From the NCBI RefSeq assembly GCF_007679965.1, contig NZ_VEHL01000004.1:62001-126000 (forward strand): a DNA stretch of 64,000 bases. The letters run 5' to 3'. The first letter of the stretch is position 1. Each line of letters starts with the position of its first letter. The position numbers were made by a program, and so were the translations under genes. The notes under the pieces are model-generated. The model saw only the letters and a list, made by a program, of their open reading frames with translations, was not told the DNA's origin and made no database searches. Source of the stretch: Bordetella genomosp. 13. GTDB taxonomy: Bacteria > Pseudomonadota > Gammaproteobacteria > Burkholderiales > Burkholderiaceae_B. Positions 36,234 to 46,963 of the stretch are shown here, piece by piece.

Positions 36234-37109
36234 TCACGCCGTCTGCGCGCGCGTCCACTGGACCAGCGCCTGGGTCAGTTCGCGCAGGTCGTTCTTCAAC
36301 TTGCCGTAGTTGGCGGTCGGGCGCAGCGAGACCTCGTCCATGTACAGCTTGCGGTTGATCTCGATCTGCAGGCTGTGGCGGCCTTCGGCGGGGCGGCCGA
36401 ATTCGCGCACCAGCTCGACGCCCTTGTAGGGGTCGTTGATGGCGACGTCATAGCCGCGCGGCCGCAGGAAGCCGGCCACGAACTGGGCGAAGGCGGGGTC
36501 GCTGGTGGCGCCGTCGCGGTCGCCCAGCACGAAGTCGGGATGCACCAGGCCGGGCTTGTCGGTGGCGAACTTGGCGGCCACGCTGGGCATGGAGTGGCAG
36601 TTGATGTGCCACACCTTGCCGAAGCGCGCATGCGCCTGGTCCAGCACGCGGCCCAGCGCCTGGTGGTACGGGCGCCAGCAGGCTTCCAGGCGATGGCGCA
36701 CCTCGTCCACGCCGAGCTTGCGGTCGTACAGCGGCGTGCCATCGTCCATCATGCGCCAGATCAGGCCCTTGCCCAGCCGGATCTTGGGTGAGTCCGACAG
36801 CGGGCCGGGCCAGGGGGCGTCCAGCATGTCGGGATCGATGTCCTGCTCGCCGCGGTTGGCGTCGATGTAGGCACGCGGAAACGTGGCGCCCAGCAGGGGC
36901 ACGCCCAGCTCGATGGCGTCGCTCCACAGGTCATCGACCCAGGTGTCCTCCGCCGTGCGTAGCACGCCGGGGTCGACGATGGCCTTGAAGTCCGGGGGAT
37001 AGGTGGTGCCGCTGTGCGGCGAGTCGAGCACCAGCGGGGCGGAGAGGGCGGCGGCCGGATAGTCGGCCGGCACTTCGAGGCGATACGAAAGGGGTTGCTG
37101 AATGAGCAT
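36234..37109 (-). CDS. N-formylglutamate amidohydrolase family protein
   Basis: Hydrolyses N-formylglutamate or a related N-formyl amino acid, classically the last step of the five-enzyme histidine degradation route. The ATG at 37109 gives 291 residues with motifs LVLDSPHSGTTYPPDF, HINCHSMPSVAAKF and LQIEINRKLYMDE, which hold the zinc-binding and catalytic residues. No hut genes are adjacent; instead it follows a Bug receptor gene on the same strand, with a LysR gene divergent, so it may serve import and use of an unknown N-acyl amino acid. Confidence 0.85.
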   Translation of the reverse strand: MLIQQPLSYRLEVPADYPAAALSAPLVLDSPHSGTTYPPDFKAIVDPGVLRTAEDTWVDDLWSDAIELGVPLLGATFPRAYIDANRGEQDIDPDMLDAPWPGPLSDSPKIRLGKGLIWRMMDDGTPLYDRKLGVDEVRHRLEACWRPYHQALGRVLDQAHARFGKVWHINCHSMPSVAAKFATDKPGLVHPDFVLGDRDGATSDPAFAQFVAGFLRPRGYDVAINDPYKGVELVREFGRPAEGRHSLQIEINRKLYMDEVSLRPTANYGKLKNDLRELTQALVQWTRAQTA

Positions 37110-37148
37110 GGCTTGGGGTGCTGCTTCGGTACTGCTGTTTGGGATCGG

Positions 37149-37208
37149 AACCCCGCGCCGGTGCGCGCGGGGTTCAAGTCCTGGCGGCTGCCGGCGCACG
37201 TGCGCCGG
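37149..37208. other. two GC-rich hairpins between amidohydrolase and Bug genes
   Basis: AACCCCGCGC/GCGCGGGGTT (37149-37174) and the perfect 18-bp palindrome CCGGCGCAC/GTGCGCCGG (37191-37208) fill the 115-base gap. Neither has a T run on the minus strand, so readthrough into the amidohydrolase gene is likely; they may instead stabilise the receptor mRNA. Confidence 0.5.
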
Positions 37209-37224
37209 CGGGCCCTGCGATGAC

Positions 37225-38208
37225 TCAGTCGATCTTGACGTTGGCTTCCTTGGCGATGCGCTTGTTCTTGGCGACCTCATCGCTGATCTGCTTGGCGTAC
37301 TCGGCCGGCGTGTTGGCCACCGGCGCGGCGCCCAGGCCTTCCAGCTTGCTCTTGACCTCGGGGTCGGCGCTGACTTCCACCACCGCCTTGTACAGCTTGT
37401 CCTGGATGGCCTGCGGCAGCTTGGCCGGGCCCACCAGGCCGAACCACGACGAGTCGTTCACCGGGCCCAGGCCCACTTCGGCGAAGGTCGGTACGTTGGG
37501 CAGCGCGGCGACGCGCTTGGGCGCGGCCACGGCCATGGCCACCAGCTTGCCGGCCTGCACGTGCGGCAGGGTCGAGGGCAGGTTGTCGAACAGGATGTCG
37601 ACCTGGCCGGCCAGCGTGTCGTTCAGCGCCGGGCCCACGCCGCGGTAGGGCACGTGCATCAGGCTGGTGCCCGAGGCCATCTTGAACATCTCGCCCATCA
37701 TGTGCGAAACCGAGCCGTTGCCGGCCGACGCGTAGGTCAGCTTGCCCGGCTCGCTCTTGGCCAGCTTGATGAACTCGGCCATGTCCTTGGCCTGCACCTT
37801 CGGGTTGATCGACATGATGTTCGGCACGGCCGCCAGGTTCGAGATCGGCGTAAAGTCCTTGGTGACGTCGAACGGCAGGTTGGGGTAGATGGCCGGGTTG
37901 ATGCCGTGCGTGCTGACGGTGGCGATGCCCAGCGTGTAGCCGTCGGGAGCGCTGTTGGCCACGAAGGCGCTGCCGATCGAGCCGCCGGCGCCGCCGCGGT
38001 TCTCGGCGACCACGGTCTGGCCCAGCGCGCGGGAGAGCTTGTCGGCGAACAGGCGGCCGACGATGTCGGTGGTGCCGCCGGGGGGAAAGGGAACGATCAG
38101 GCGGATGGGCTTGTTCGGATAGTCCTGGGCGTGGGCCACGCCCGAGAACAGCGGCAGGGTGGCCAGGGCGGCCAGCGACAGGCCCAGCAGGGCGGAACGG
38201 CGTTGCAT
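37225..38208 (-). CDS. Bug-family (TctC) periplasmic solute-binding protein
   Basis: Periplasmic receptor of the tripartite tricarboxylate transporter family. The 327 residues start with a Sec signal peptide (MQRRSALLGLSLAALATLPL, cleaved after AHA). The canonical LIVPFPPGGTTDIVGR, GAGGSIGSAFVANSAPDGYT and VPYRGVGPALNDTLAG segments follow. An orphan receptor without TctAB. It is transcribed towards the N-formylglutamate amidohydrolase gene and divergent from a LysR regulator, which probably controls it. Confidence 0.93.
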   Translation of the reverse strand: MQRRSALLGLSLAALATLPLFSGVAHAQDYPNKPIRLIVPFPPGGTTDIVGRLFADKLSRALGQTVVAENRGGAGGSIGSAFVANSAPDGYTLGIATVSTHGINPAIYPNLPFDVTKDFTPISNLAAVPNIMSINPKVQAKDMAEFIKLAKSEPGKLTYASAGNGSVSHMMGEMFKMASGTSLMHVPYRGVGPALNDTLAGQVDILFDNLPSTLPHVQAGKLVAMAVAAPKRVAALPNVPTFAEVGLGPVNDSSWFGLVGPAKLPQAIQDKLYKAVVEVSADPEVKSKLEGLGAAPVANTPAEYAKQISDEVAKNKRIAKEANVKID

Positions 38209-38431
38209 GATTTCTTTCCTTGGGGGAGATACTGTTCTAAGAAGCCGATAACTTTCGGTACAACTGCCGATTCTGGCCGGGCGCGCACGATTTGCGCAAA
38301 CGAAAGATTCTCCGTAATCTATTCCGTTTTGTCATGGCTGTCTGGCCTCGCGCCCGGCGTCGCCTTCCTGCTTCCTTCTGTTTCCATTCCTCCCGCGCCC
38401 GTCTCGCCTCGTCCGCGCCCGGGCGTCCGCC

Positions 38432-39358
38432 ATGCGTCGTTTCTGTCCTTCCCTCACTGATCTGCAGGCCTTCGAAGTCGCGGCCCGCCACAGCAGCTTC
38501 ACGCGCGCCGCGCAGGAACTGTGCGTCACGCAGGGCGCCGTCAGCAAACAGGTCAAGCACCTCGAAGACTTCGTCGGCGTCCAGCTATTCCTGCGCATCC
38601 GGCAAGGGCTGGTGCTGACCGAGGCCGGCCGCGCCTATCTGAAAAAGGTCCAGGCCGGCCTGGGCCAGATCGAGGCGGCCACGGTCGAGCTCATGGCGCA
38701 CCAGGGGCGCGGCGGCACGCTGCACCTGACCTGCATGCCCACCTTCGGGGCGCGCTGGCTGATTCCGCGGCTGGCGGCATTCATGCGCCTGCGGCCGGAC
38801 ATCCACGTGGAATTCCTGCCGCATCGCCAGGGCTACGACTTCTCCACGCCCGAACTGGACGCCGCGGTGCGCTTCGGCGAAGGCATCTGGCCGGGCAGCG
38901 GCGCCGACTACATCGTGGGCCGCGACGTGGTGCCGGTGTGCAGCCCGCGCCTGATCCCCCACGAAGGCGCCCGCGCGGCCGAACTGCCGGACTATCCGCT
39001 CCTGCACCACACGTCGGCCCTGGAAGGTTGGCTGGACTGGCTGGAGCAGGCCGGCTGCGACACGCGCCGCGCCCGGGAAGGCGCGCGCTTCGACCAGTAC
39101 GCCTTGTTGTCGCAGGCAGCGGCCGCGGGCTTCGGCATCGCGCTGATCCCGCGCTGCCTGATCGGCGACGAACTGGACGACGGAACGCTGGTGGTGCCGG
39201 TGCAGCTGCCGATCCGGGCGCGCCAGGGATACTACCTTTGCTACCCCGAGCAGAAGGCCAACCTGCCCATGCTGCAGGCGTTCCGCGCCTGGCTGATGGA
39301 GGTCTCGCTGGCGGCCGAGCCGCGTCCTGCCAGCGTCGATCCTGCCTCGACCGATTAA
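38432..39358 (+). CDS. LysR-family regulator (GcvA-like)
   Basis: Transcription factor with 308 residues: an N-terminal winged helix (SFTRAAQELCVTQGAVSKQVKHLE, about residues 18-45) and a periplasmic-binding-protein-like effector domain in which GRGGTLHLTCMPTFGARWLI is typical of the GcvA branch. It is divergent from the Bug receptor gene across a 223-base region, so that receptor and the downstream amidohydrolase gene are the likely targets. mnmA follows 12 bases after the stop but is probably not functionally linked. Confidence 0.9.
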   Translation: MRRFCPSLTDLQAFEVAARHSSFTRAAQELCVTQGAVSKQVKHLEDFVGVQLFLRIRQGLVLTEAGRAYLKKVQAGLGQIEAATVELMAHQGRGGTLHLTCMPTFGARWLIPRLAAFMRLRPDIHVEFLPHRQGYDFSTPELDAAVRFGEGIWPGSGADYIVGRDVVPVCSPRLIPHEGARAAELPDYPLLHHTSALEGWLDWLEQAGCDTRRAREGARFDQYALLSQAAAAGFGIALIPRCLIGDELDDGTLVVPVQLPIRARQGYYLCYPEQKANLPMLQAFRAWLMEVSLAAEPRPASVDPASTD

Positions 39359-39370
39359 ACTACCGCCATC

Positions 39371-40483
39371 ATGTCCGTATCCATCACCAAGCCTGGCCGC
39401 GTCGTCGTCGGCATGTCGGGCGGCGTCGATTCCTCCGTCACCGCCTGGCTGCTCAAGCAGCAGGGCTACGAGGTCGTCGGCCTGTTCATGAAGAACTGGG
39501 AAGACGACGACTCCGAATACTGTTCCACCCGGCAGGACCTGCTGGACGCCGCCAGCGTGGCCGACCGCATCGGCGTGGACTTCGAGTTCGTCAACTTCGC
39601 CTCCGAATACAAGGACCGCGTCTTCGCCGACTTCCTGCGCGAATACGCGGCCGGCCGCACGCCCAATCCCGACGTGCTGTGCAACGCCGAGATCAAGTTC
39701 AAGGCCTTCCTGGATCACGCCATGGCGCTGGGCGCCGAGCACATCGCCACCGGCCACTATGCGCGAGCGCGCACGGTGCAGGGCCCCGACGGCCCTCGGC
39801 ACCAGCTGCTGAAGGCCGTGGACGCCAGCAAGGACCAGAGCTATTTCCTGCATCGCCTGAACCAGGCGCAGCTGGAGCGCACGCTGTTCCCGCTGGGCGA
39901 GCTGCACAAGACCGAGGTGCGCCGCATCGCGCACGAGATCGGCCTGCACAACGCGGCCAAGAAGGACTCCACCGGCATCTGCTTCATCGGCGAGCGGCCG
40001 TTCCGCGAATTCCTCAACCGCTACCTGCCTACCGCACCGGGCCCCATCCTGACGCCCGAGGGGCAGCAGGTGGGCACGCACCACGGCCTGTCGTTCTACA
40101 CCATGGGCCAGCGCAAGGGCCTGGGCGTGGGCGGCGTGAAGGGCCGCCAGAACGACGATGGCACGGCCGACGCCTGGTATGCGGCGCGCAAGGACCTGGA
40201 AAACAACGTGCTGTACGTGGTGCAGGGCCATGACCACCCGTGGCTGCTGTCCGGCGCGCTGAAGGCGCAGGACGCCAGCTGGATCGCCGGTTTTGCGCCC
40301 GACGCCGGCGTCTACGGCGCCAAGACCCGCTATCGCCAGGCCGACGCGGCCTGCACGCTGGCCGCCGCGTCGGACGGCACCTTCTCGCTGGCCTTCGGGC
40401 AGGACCAATGGGCCGTCACGCCCGGCCAGTCGGCCGTGCTGTACGACGGTGACGTCTGCCTCGGGGGCGGAATCATCGCCTGA
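39371..40483 (+). CDS. mnmA: tRNA-specific 2-thiouridylase MnmA
   Basis: Adds sulfur to uridine 34 of tRNA Lys, Glu and Gln. The 370 residues have the PP-loop GMSGGVDSS (14-22), catalytic Cys104 in [13 protein letters not shown] and second Cys204 in [12 protein letters not shown]. The C-terminal TilS-like and beta-barrel domains follow ([17 protein letters not shown]). It starts right after the LysR gene and has no other operon partner in view. Confidence 0.96.
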   Translation: MSVSITKPGRVVVGMSGGVDSSVTAWLLKQQGYEVVGLFMKNWEDDDSEYCSTRQDLLDAASVADRIGVDFEFVNFASEYKDRVFADFLREYAAGRTPNPDVLCNAEIKFKAFLDHAMALGAEHIATGHYARARTVQGPDGPRHQLLKAVDASKDQSYFLHRLNQAQLERTLFPLGELHKTEVRRIAHEIGLHNAAKKDSTGICFIGERPFREFLNRYLPTAPGPILTPEGQQVGTHHGLSFYTMGQRKGLGVGGVKGRQNDDGTADAWYAARKDLENNVLYVVQGHDHPWLLSGALKAQDASWIAGFAPDAGVYGAKTRYRQADAACTLAAASDGTFSLAFGQDQWAVTPGQSAVLYDGDVCLGGGIIA

Positions 40484-40620
40484 CCGCCTCCCGGCCCAGC
40501 GGCGTCACGTCGTTGCACATCGAGTCTGCGCGGGGCGGCACGATCCGCTAAGATTGGCCCCGCGCGGCGCCGGGGGCCGGCCCGCCATCCATACAAACAT
40601 AAGGGTAGGGGGAGTGAGGC

Positions 40621-41436
40621 GTGGATATTTCGATCGTGCTGTGCCTGGTGGCGCTGGGGGCGGTGGCCGGCTTCGCGGCGGGTTTGCTGGGCATCGGCGG
40701 CGGCATGGTGCTGGTGCCGTTCCTCACCATGATCTTCACCTGGCAGGGCATGCCCTCCGACCTGGTCGTGCATGCGGCCATCGCCACGTCGATGACCTCG
40801 ATCCTGTTCACCTCGCTGTCCAGCATCCGCGCGCACCAGAAGAAGGGCACCATCCAGTGGCGCATCGTGTTCGCGCTGGCGCCCGGCATCATCGTGGGCG
40901 GCCTGCTGTCGGGCGGCGCGGCGTTCGCCGCGTTGAACACGGCCTGGCTGTCGTTGTTCTTCGCGGTGTTCGTGGGCTATTCGGCATTCAGCATGCTGCG
41001 CAACACCAAGCCCAAGCCCAGCCGCCAGATGCCCGGCTTCGCCGGCACCAGCGCGGCCGGCGTGGGCATCGGCTTCATCTCGGGCCTGGTGGGCGCGGGC
41101 GGCGGCTTCCTGTCCGTGCCGTTCATGGTGTGGTGCAACGTGGCGCTGCACAGCGCCGTGTCGACCTCGGCCGCGCTGGGCTTTCCCATCGCGCTGGCCA
41201 ACAGCGTGGGCTACGTGCTGTCGGGCCTGCAGGAGGAAAGCACCCAGCCCGGCATGCTGGGCTACATCTACTGGCCGGCATTGCTGGCGCTGGTCTGCGC
41301 CAGCGTGCTGACCGCGCCCGCGGGCGCGCGCATGGCGCACCGGCTGCCCGTGCTGACCTTGAAGCGCGTGTTCGCGTGCCTGCTGTTCGGGCTGGCGGCC
41401 TACATGCTGTTCAAGGCCTGGCAGGCATTCGCCTGA
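40621..41436 (+). CDS. sulfite exporter TauE/SafE family permease
   Basis: Integral membrane protein of 271 residues with about eight membrane helices in two repeated halves, each beginning with a glycine-rich motif (GFAAGLLGIGGGMVLVP and GFISGLVGAGGGFLSVP). Family members move sulfite, sulfoacetate or other small anions; the substrate here is unknown. The start is GTG at 40621 with a strong GGGGGAG site upstream. It is convergent with the GST gene. Confidence 0.88.
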   Translation: MDISIVLCLVALGAVAGFAAGLLGIGGGMVLVPFLTMIFTWQGMPSDLVVHAAIATSMTSILFTSLSSIRAHQKKGTIQWRIVFALAPGIIVGGLLSGGAAFAALNTAWLSLFFAVFVGYSAFSMLRNTKPKPSRQMPGFAGTSAAGVGIGFISGLVGAGGGFLSVPFMVWCNVALHSAVSTSAALGFPIALANSVGYVLSGLQEESTQPGMLGYIYWPALLALVCASVLTAPAGARMAHRLPVLTLKRVFACLLFGLAAYMLFKAWQAFA

Positions 41437-41526
41437 GCCGAGGCCCGCGGCGCCGCGGGCACGGCGCACGGCCGGCTTGCAGGCATGCAGCCTGCCGTGC
41501 GGCAAGTGCGCGGGGGTAGACAAACA

Positions 41527-41557
41527 AAAAAGGCGGACCGTCGTGGTCCGCCTTTTT
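41527..41557. terminator. bidirectional terminator between TauE-like and GST genes
   Basis: The perfect 13-bp stem AAAAAGGCGGACC/GGTCCGCCTTTTT with loop GTCGT carries A and T runs at its ends, between convergent genes. Confidence 0.88.
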
Positions 41558-41573
41558 GCAATGCGAGGCCGGA

Positions 41574-42185
41574 TCAGGCCGTCTGCGGTGCCGTATCGAT
41601 GAACGACTGGCGGGCCGACAACTTGTCGTAGTGGCGGGCCAGGTTGGCGTGGTTGGCGCGCCAGTTCAGGTCGGAGAAGCGCAGGTCCAGGTAGCCCAGC
41701 GCGCAGCCCAGCGCGATGTCGGCCAGGCTGTAGTTCACGCCCATGCAGTGCGGGTGCTCGCCCAGGCTCTTGTCCATGGCGTCCAGGCTGGCCTCGATCT
41801 TGCCGTATTGGCGGGCAATCCAGTCGGCGCCTTGCTGGGCCTCGGGGCGCTGGCGTTCCTTGACGATGAGCACGCAGGCGTCCAGCAGGCCGTCGGCGAT
41901 GGCTTCCCAGCACTTGACCGCCGCGCGCTCGCGGCCCGACTGGGGCAGCAGGCGCGCCACGGGGGACAGGGTGTCGAGGTATTCGACGATGACGCGCGAA
42001 TCGAACAGCGCGCCGCCGTCTTCCATGACCAGGCAGGGAACCTTGCCCAGCGGGTTGAACTTCTGGATCTGCGTGTCGGCAGCCCAGACGTTCTCGAGCT
42101 CGAGCTTGTAGTCCAGCTTCTTCTCGGCCATGACGACGCGTACTTTACGCACGTAAGGACTGGTGAGCGAGCCGATCAGTTTCAT
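41574..42185 (-). CDS. glutathione S-transferase family protein (YibF-like)
   Basis: Of 203 residues, the N-terminal thioredoxin-fold domain starts MKLIGSLTSPYVRKVRVVMA with Ser9 as the likely glutathione-activating residue and the cis-Pro loop NPLGKVPCL. The all-helical C-terminal domain contains the N-capping segment YSLADIALGCALGYLD. The substrate is unknown. The gene is divergent from purB across 252 bases that hold a TGATAAAAT sequence near 42303, a possible -10 for purB. Confidence 0.88.
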   Translation of the reverse strand: MKLIGSLTSPYVRKVRVVMAEKKLDYKLELENVWAADTQIQKFNPLGKVPCLVMEDGGALFDSRVIVEYLDTLSPVARLLPQSGRERAAVKCWEAIADGLLDACVLIVKERQRPEAQQGADWIARQYGKIEASLDAMDKSLGEHPHCMGVNYSLADIALGCALGYLDLRFSDLNWRANHANLARHYDKLSARQSFIDTAPQTA

Positions 42186-42338
42186 GGAGTCACGGAAAAG
42201 GCAGAGTCGGAAAGCGGCCGAAGTATAGCAGGCCCGGCGGGGCGGCCGGCCCTGGCCGGCCCGTGGCGATGCGTGGGTGCGACAGTGTTACAGGGGGCGC
42301 AATGATAAAATCGGGCCCGTTTCATGAAGCGTCCGTAA

Positions 42339-43814
<1,476 letters not shown>

Positions 43815-43920
43815 TCCAAGCGGGGCGCGTGGAAGCGCGCGCCGCTGGCGGCCGCTCCTGTCCGTCGAGGCGGTGCGTGCCGCGGGCGCGCACCGTTCGA
43901 TTCACTCCAGGAGTTGATAG

Positions 43921-44376
43921 ATGAAGAAATTGGTTGCGGTCGCCGTCGCGGCCTGTATGGGCACGGCCTTCTGGGCCGCGCCGTCGCAAGCGCAATTCGC
44001 CAAGCCTGAAGACGCCGTCAAGTACCGCCAATCGGCCCTGACCCTGATCGCCTCGCACTTCGGCCGCATGCAGCCGGTGGTGCGCGGCCAGGCGCCGTTC
44101 GACGCCGCCCAGATCAAGGCCAACGTGCAGGTGCTGCAGACGCTGTCCGCGCTGCCGTGGACGGCCTTCGGTCCGGACGCCCAGGGCGGCCACGCGCTGC
44201 CGGCGGTCTGGAGCGATGCCGCCGACTTCAAGCAGAAGCAGGACGCCTTCCGCGCCAACGTGGACAAGCTGGCCACGGCCGCCGACTCGGGCGACCTGGC
44301 GCAGCTGCGTGCCGCCTATGGCGACGTGGGCGCCAGCTGCAAGGCCTGCCACGACTCGTACCGCCAAAAGCGCTGA
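43921..44376 (+). CDS. class II cytochrome c (c'/c556 type)
   Basis: Periplasmic mono-haem protein of 151 residues with a Sec signal (cleaved after about Ala24, SQA-QF) and a four-helix bundle. The haem motif Cys140-Lys-Ala-Cys143-His144 sits near the C-terminus, the class II layout. A Met in the first helix (HFGRM) could be the sixth ligand. AGGAG lies before the start. The convergent neighbour encodes a cytochrome b561-like membrane protein, a likely electron partner. Confidence 0.92.
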   Translation: MKKLVAVAVAACMGTAFWAAPSQAQFAKPEDAVKYRQSALTLIASHFGRMQPVVRGQAPFDAAQIKANVQVLQTLSALPWTAFGPDAQGGHALPAVWSDAADFKQKQDAFRANVDKLATAADSGDLAQLRAAYGDVGASCKACHDSYRQKR

Positions 44377-44393
44377 AGGGCGCCTTGTGGGCA

Positions 44394-44416
44394 CCGAGGG
44401 CCGTCCTGGCCCTCGG
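44394..44416. terminator. hairpin between cytochrome c and cytochrome b genes
   Basis: CCGAGGGCC pairs perfectly with GGCCCTCGG around loop GTCCT, between two convergent genes. There is no T run, so it is at best a weak intrinsic terminator. Confidence 0.4.
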
Positions 44417-44430
44417 CAGGCGGCCCGGTC

Positions 44431-45120
44431 TCAGTACGACATCGAGGCCGCCGTTTCCAGCGACTGTATCCACCACACTAGGCCGGCCACGCAGAGGGCC
44501 AGTACCAGGCCGCGCAGCCACACGGCGGGCCCGTCCTCGCTAGGCTGGGCATCATCGGCCAGCTGGCCGGCCGGCATGTCGCCGGTGATCATCGCCCGCA
44601 CCAAACGTTGGCGGCGCACCAGCGCATACCAGGCGATGGCCGCCACGTGCAGCGCCACCAGCGCGATCATGATCCATTCATTGCTGTGATGCAGCCACGC
44701 CAGGAAGCTGGACGCGGACTCATCGACGCGCCCATACAGCGGCCCCTGCACCATGATGTCGTCGGTGACGAACAGGCCCGAGGCGGCCTGCACGCCGAAG
44801 GCCAGCAGCATGGCCAGCACCGACAGGGCGCCCAGCGGATTGTGCCCGCCCTTGACGGCGCCGCCGCGCAGGTAGGCCAGCACCGCGCGCGGCCCGCGCA
44901 CGAAGTTGGCGAAGCGGGCATGGCGTGGACCGATGAAGCCCCAGACGATGCGGAACATCACGAGACCCAGGGCCGCCAGGCCCAGGCGCACGTGCCAATC
45001 CATGTACAGGCCGCCCAGCTTCACGCAGACGTAGGCGCCGATCACACAGGCGGCCAGGGCCCAGTGGAACAGGCGGGTGGGCACATCCCAGATGCGCACC
45101 GAGAGTCGGGAATAGGGCAT
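44431..45120 (-). CDS. cytochrome b561-like membrane protein
   Basis: Of 229 residues, about five membrane helices are visible, with paired His residues (RLFHWALAACVIGAY; MDWHVRLGLAALGLVMF; WLHHSNEWIMIALVALHVAAI) suited to binding two b haems. The N-terminal RIWDVPTRLFHW motif is typical of Ni-Fe hydrogenase-type/b561 cytochromes that pass electrons from quinol to a periplasmic cytochrome c. The neighbouring class II cytochrome c would be the acceptor. Confidence 0.88.
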   Translation of the reverse strand: MPYSRLSVRIWDVPTRLFHWALAACVIGAYVCVKLGGLYMDWHVRLGLAALGLVMFRIVWGFIGPRHARFANFVRGPRAVLAYLRGGAVKGGHNPLGALSVLAMLLAFGVQAASGLFVTDDIMVQGPLYGRVDESASSFLAWLHHSNEWIMIALVALHVAAIAWYALVRRQRLVRAMITGDMPAGQLADDAQPSEDGPAVWLRGLVLALCVAGLVWWIQSLETAASMSY

Positions 45121-45283
45121 GGCGTGACGGCGGGAGTGGGGAATCGGGGCACTCTATCACGCAGGGGGACGCGGCTGCCGTATTGCCCGGCGCCGTGCGC
45201 GAGGCATTTGAAGGGTGCCCGGTGAAAAGCACCCGTTGGAGGGGCAAAATGCCCGGCGCCCCTTCGAGGAGCGCCGGTTCAGC

Positions 45284-45571
45284 TCAGCGGACGTTCGCGG
45301 CCGAGCGGCGCTGGGCCGGCTCGATGCGATGCACGTGCTCGTGGCGGAAGCGGATACGCGTCTGCGTGGCGGCATCGGCGCCGTTGCAGCGGACCAGGTC
45401 GGTCGTGTAGGTGACCGTGCCGTTCAGCGGCGCGTTGTAGATGACCTGGGCGCGGATCGACGGGCCTTCGGCGGGCTGCAGATGGACGATGTCGCCGACG
45501 TGGATGGGCGTGTCGTCCAGCGAGCTGTGCTGCGGACGGCGCAGCAGCATGGGGGTGATCAGATTCTTCAT
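45284..45571 (-). CDS. small protein of unknown function
   Basis: I do not recognise this family. The ATG at 45571, with AAAGAGAG upstream, gives 95 residues beginning MKNLITPMLLRRPQHSS. The centre contains DIVHLQPAEGPSIRAQVIYN and TVTYTTDLVRCNG, which suggests a small beta-barrel, and the C-terminus is His/Arg-rich (RFRHEHVHRIEPAQRR). No signal peptide or membrane helix. The nearest good promoter on this strand lies about 460 bases upstream. Confidence 0.6.
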   Translation of the reverse strand: MKNLITPMLLRRPQHSSLDDTPIHVGDIVHLQPAEGPSIRAQVIYNAPLNGTVTYTTDLVRCNGADAATQTRIRFRHEHVHRIEPAQRRSAANVR

Positions 45572-46033
45572 GGATACTCTCTTTACGTTGTAGTTATGGG
45601 GACTGCAATGCCTTGGCAAACCAGGGCAGGTGGCCGGGCCAATATGGCCCGGGTGCGTTGCAGCAGCGTGACCGCGCATCGCGACGACGCGACAAAACGG
45701 CTGCTTTTCGACCCAGGAGCCCAGGGCGCCTGGCATGCCGCGCAGAACGCGGCACTGTCGGGGTGGGTGCGACGAGGCCCATGCCTTTCGGCGTGGACGT
45801 TTCGACGCGGAACCTCGGCCCGAAGGCCCGAGACGGGTTTGCCGATGGGTTGCCGATCGATACCGGAAGACCCGGCACCGGAACCCGGCATCCGGTTCGA
45901 CGACGATCAACCACGTCTGGCCGAAAACGAGCTTCGGTCAGTGCGTTTGGCGGATCTTGGGGGAGGTCGATACCAGACGAGGTCGCAGCCGTTCTGCTTG
46001 GTTATTCTGTGGCTGCTTATTCAAACTTTCAAC
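45572..46033 (-). other. gene-free stretch, possible long leader or noncoding RNA
   Basis: About 460 bases with no convincing coding frame on either strand (frames of about 100 codons exist but lack family features and good starts). On the minus strand it would form the 5' leader of the small gene at 45571 if transcribed from the consensus promoter at 46062-46034. It can form several GC hairpins (for example CGGGCCATATTGGCCCG near 45645) but no T-run terminator. No known RNA family is recognised. Confidence 0.4.
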
Positions 46034-46062
46034 AGCATAAGCGTAACCACTTGTTTTGTCAA
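46034..46062 (-). promoter_or_regulatory. consensus sigma70 promoter on the minus strand
   Basis: Reading leftward, a perfect TTGACA (46062-46057) and TATGCT (46039-46034) are separated by exactly 17 bases, in a short AT-rich patch. This is the closest match to consensus in the window. It points away from the divergent DUF3053 gene and towards the unknown gene at 45571. Confidence 0.65.
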
Positions 46063-46183
46063 GACATTTCGTCGCGCTCCTGTCACAGTCCGCTTCGATG
46101 GCAACAATTTTTGCTTCGCGTGGCCGCATGCGTCCCCGTGGGATAAGCTGCGCAGCCATGCCGCTGCACGAACCCGGCCGCCC

Positions 46184-46903
46184 ATGCGAATCCGCTTGTC
46201 TCTCCGCTTTTTCAGACAGTCCTGCTGCACGCTGATCCTGTGCCTGGCGGCGCTGGCCGGTTGCGTCGATCACGAGCCACAACAGCGCGCGGCCTTCATC
46301 CAATTCCTGCAGTCCCGCGTTGTCGCGGCGCCCGGGGCACTGGTGCGTCCGCCGTCCGACGACGAGCGCCGCGCGCTGGGCGGCTACGACCGCCAATACG
46401 AGGTGATCGAGGATTTCCAGCAGACACTGCGGGCCGGCATGGCCGACCTGGACCAGGCGCTGGGCGCGCTGACGCTGCACAGCCTGGGCGAGGTCGCCGC
46501 GCGCGCCGTGCAGTTCGACTCGCTGCGGGCTCGCCTGGCCCGCTCACGGCAGGCGCTGGAGCGCGCCCGTGTGCGCGCCGACGAAGACCGCGCCGCGTTG
46601 CTGCAGGCCGACGATCTCAAGCAGGCCTATGCGCCGGCGTATCACAAGGCGGTGACGGAGCCCGCCGCCGTGCTGCTGGCGCTGTATCCCCTCATCGACG
46701 ACACCCTGGGCGACGCGCAGCGCGTGGCGGCCTATGCGCAGGCGCATGCGGGACAGTTGCTGGTGGACGGCGCGCTGGCGCAGGTCAAGGATCCTTCGGT
46801 GCAGGCGCAGTTCAATACGCTGCTGGCCCAGCTCAATGGCCGCTCGGGCGATATCGATGCGGCGGCGCGACAGCTGCGCGCGCTTGGACCGCCGGCCCCC
46901 TGA
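46184..46903 (+). CDS. DUF3053 lipoprotein (YiaF-like)
   Basis: Lipoprotein of unknown role. The ATG at 46184 gives 239 residues with a signal ending in the lipobox LAALAGC. The mature N-terminus DHEPQQRAAFIQFLQSRV matches the DUF3053 signature, and the rest is helical and rich in Ala, Arg and Leu (coiled-coil-like at about 90-140). The AI-2E permease gene follows 60 bases later. The open frame extends far upstream but carries no recognisable protein there. Confidence 0.82.
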   Translation: MRIRLSLRFFRQSCCTLILCLAALAGCVDHEPQQRAAFIQFLQSRVVAAPGALVRPPSDDERRALGGYDRQYEVIEDFQQTLRAGMADLDQALGALTLHSLGEVAARAVQFDSLRARLARSRQALERARVRADEDRAALLQADDLKQAYAPAYHKAVTEPAAVLLALYPLIDDTLGDAQRVAAYAQAHAGQLLVDGALAQVKDPSVQAQFNTLLAQLNGRSGDIDAAARQLRALGPPAP

Positions 46904-46963
46904 ACCGATTGGCAATTTGTACAATGGCCGGTCTCGCGGCCGCCGCGGCCCTATGGATGGCTC

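Noticed and set aside
45594..45914. Frame of about 106 codons on the minus strand in the gene-free stretch
   Set aside because: No family resemblance, Arg/Pro-rich composition, and no good start signal.
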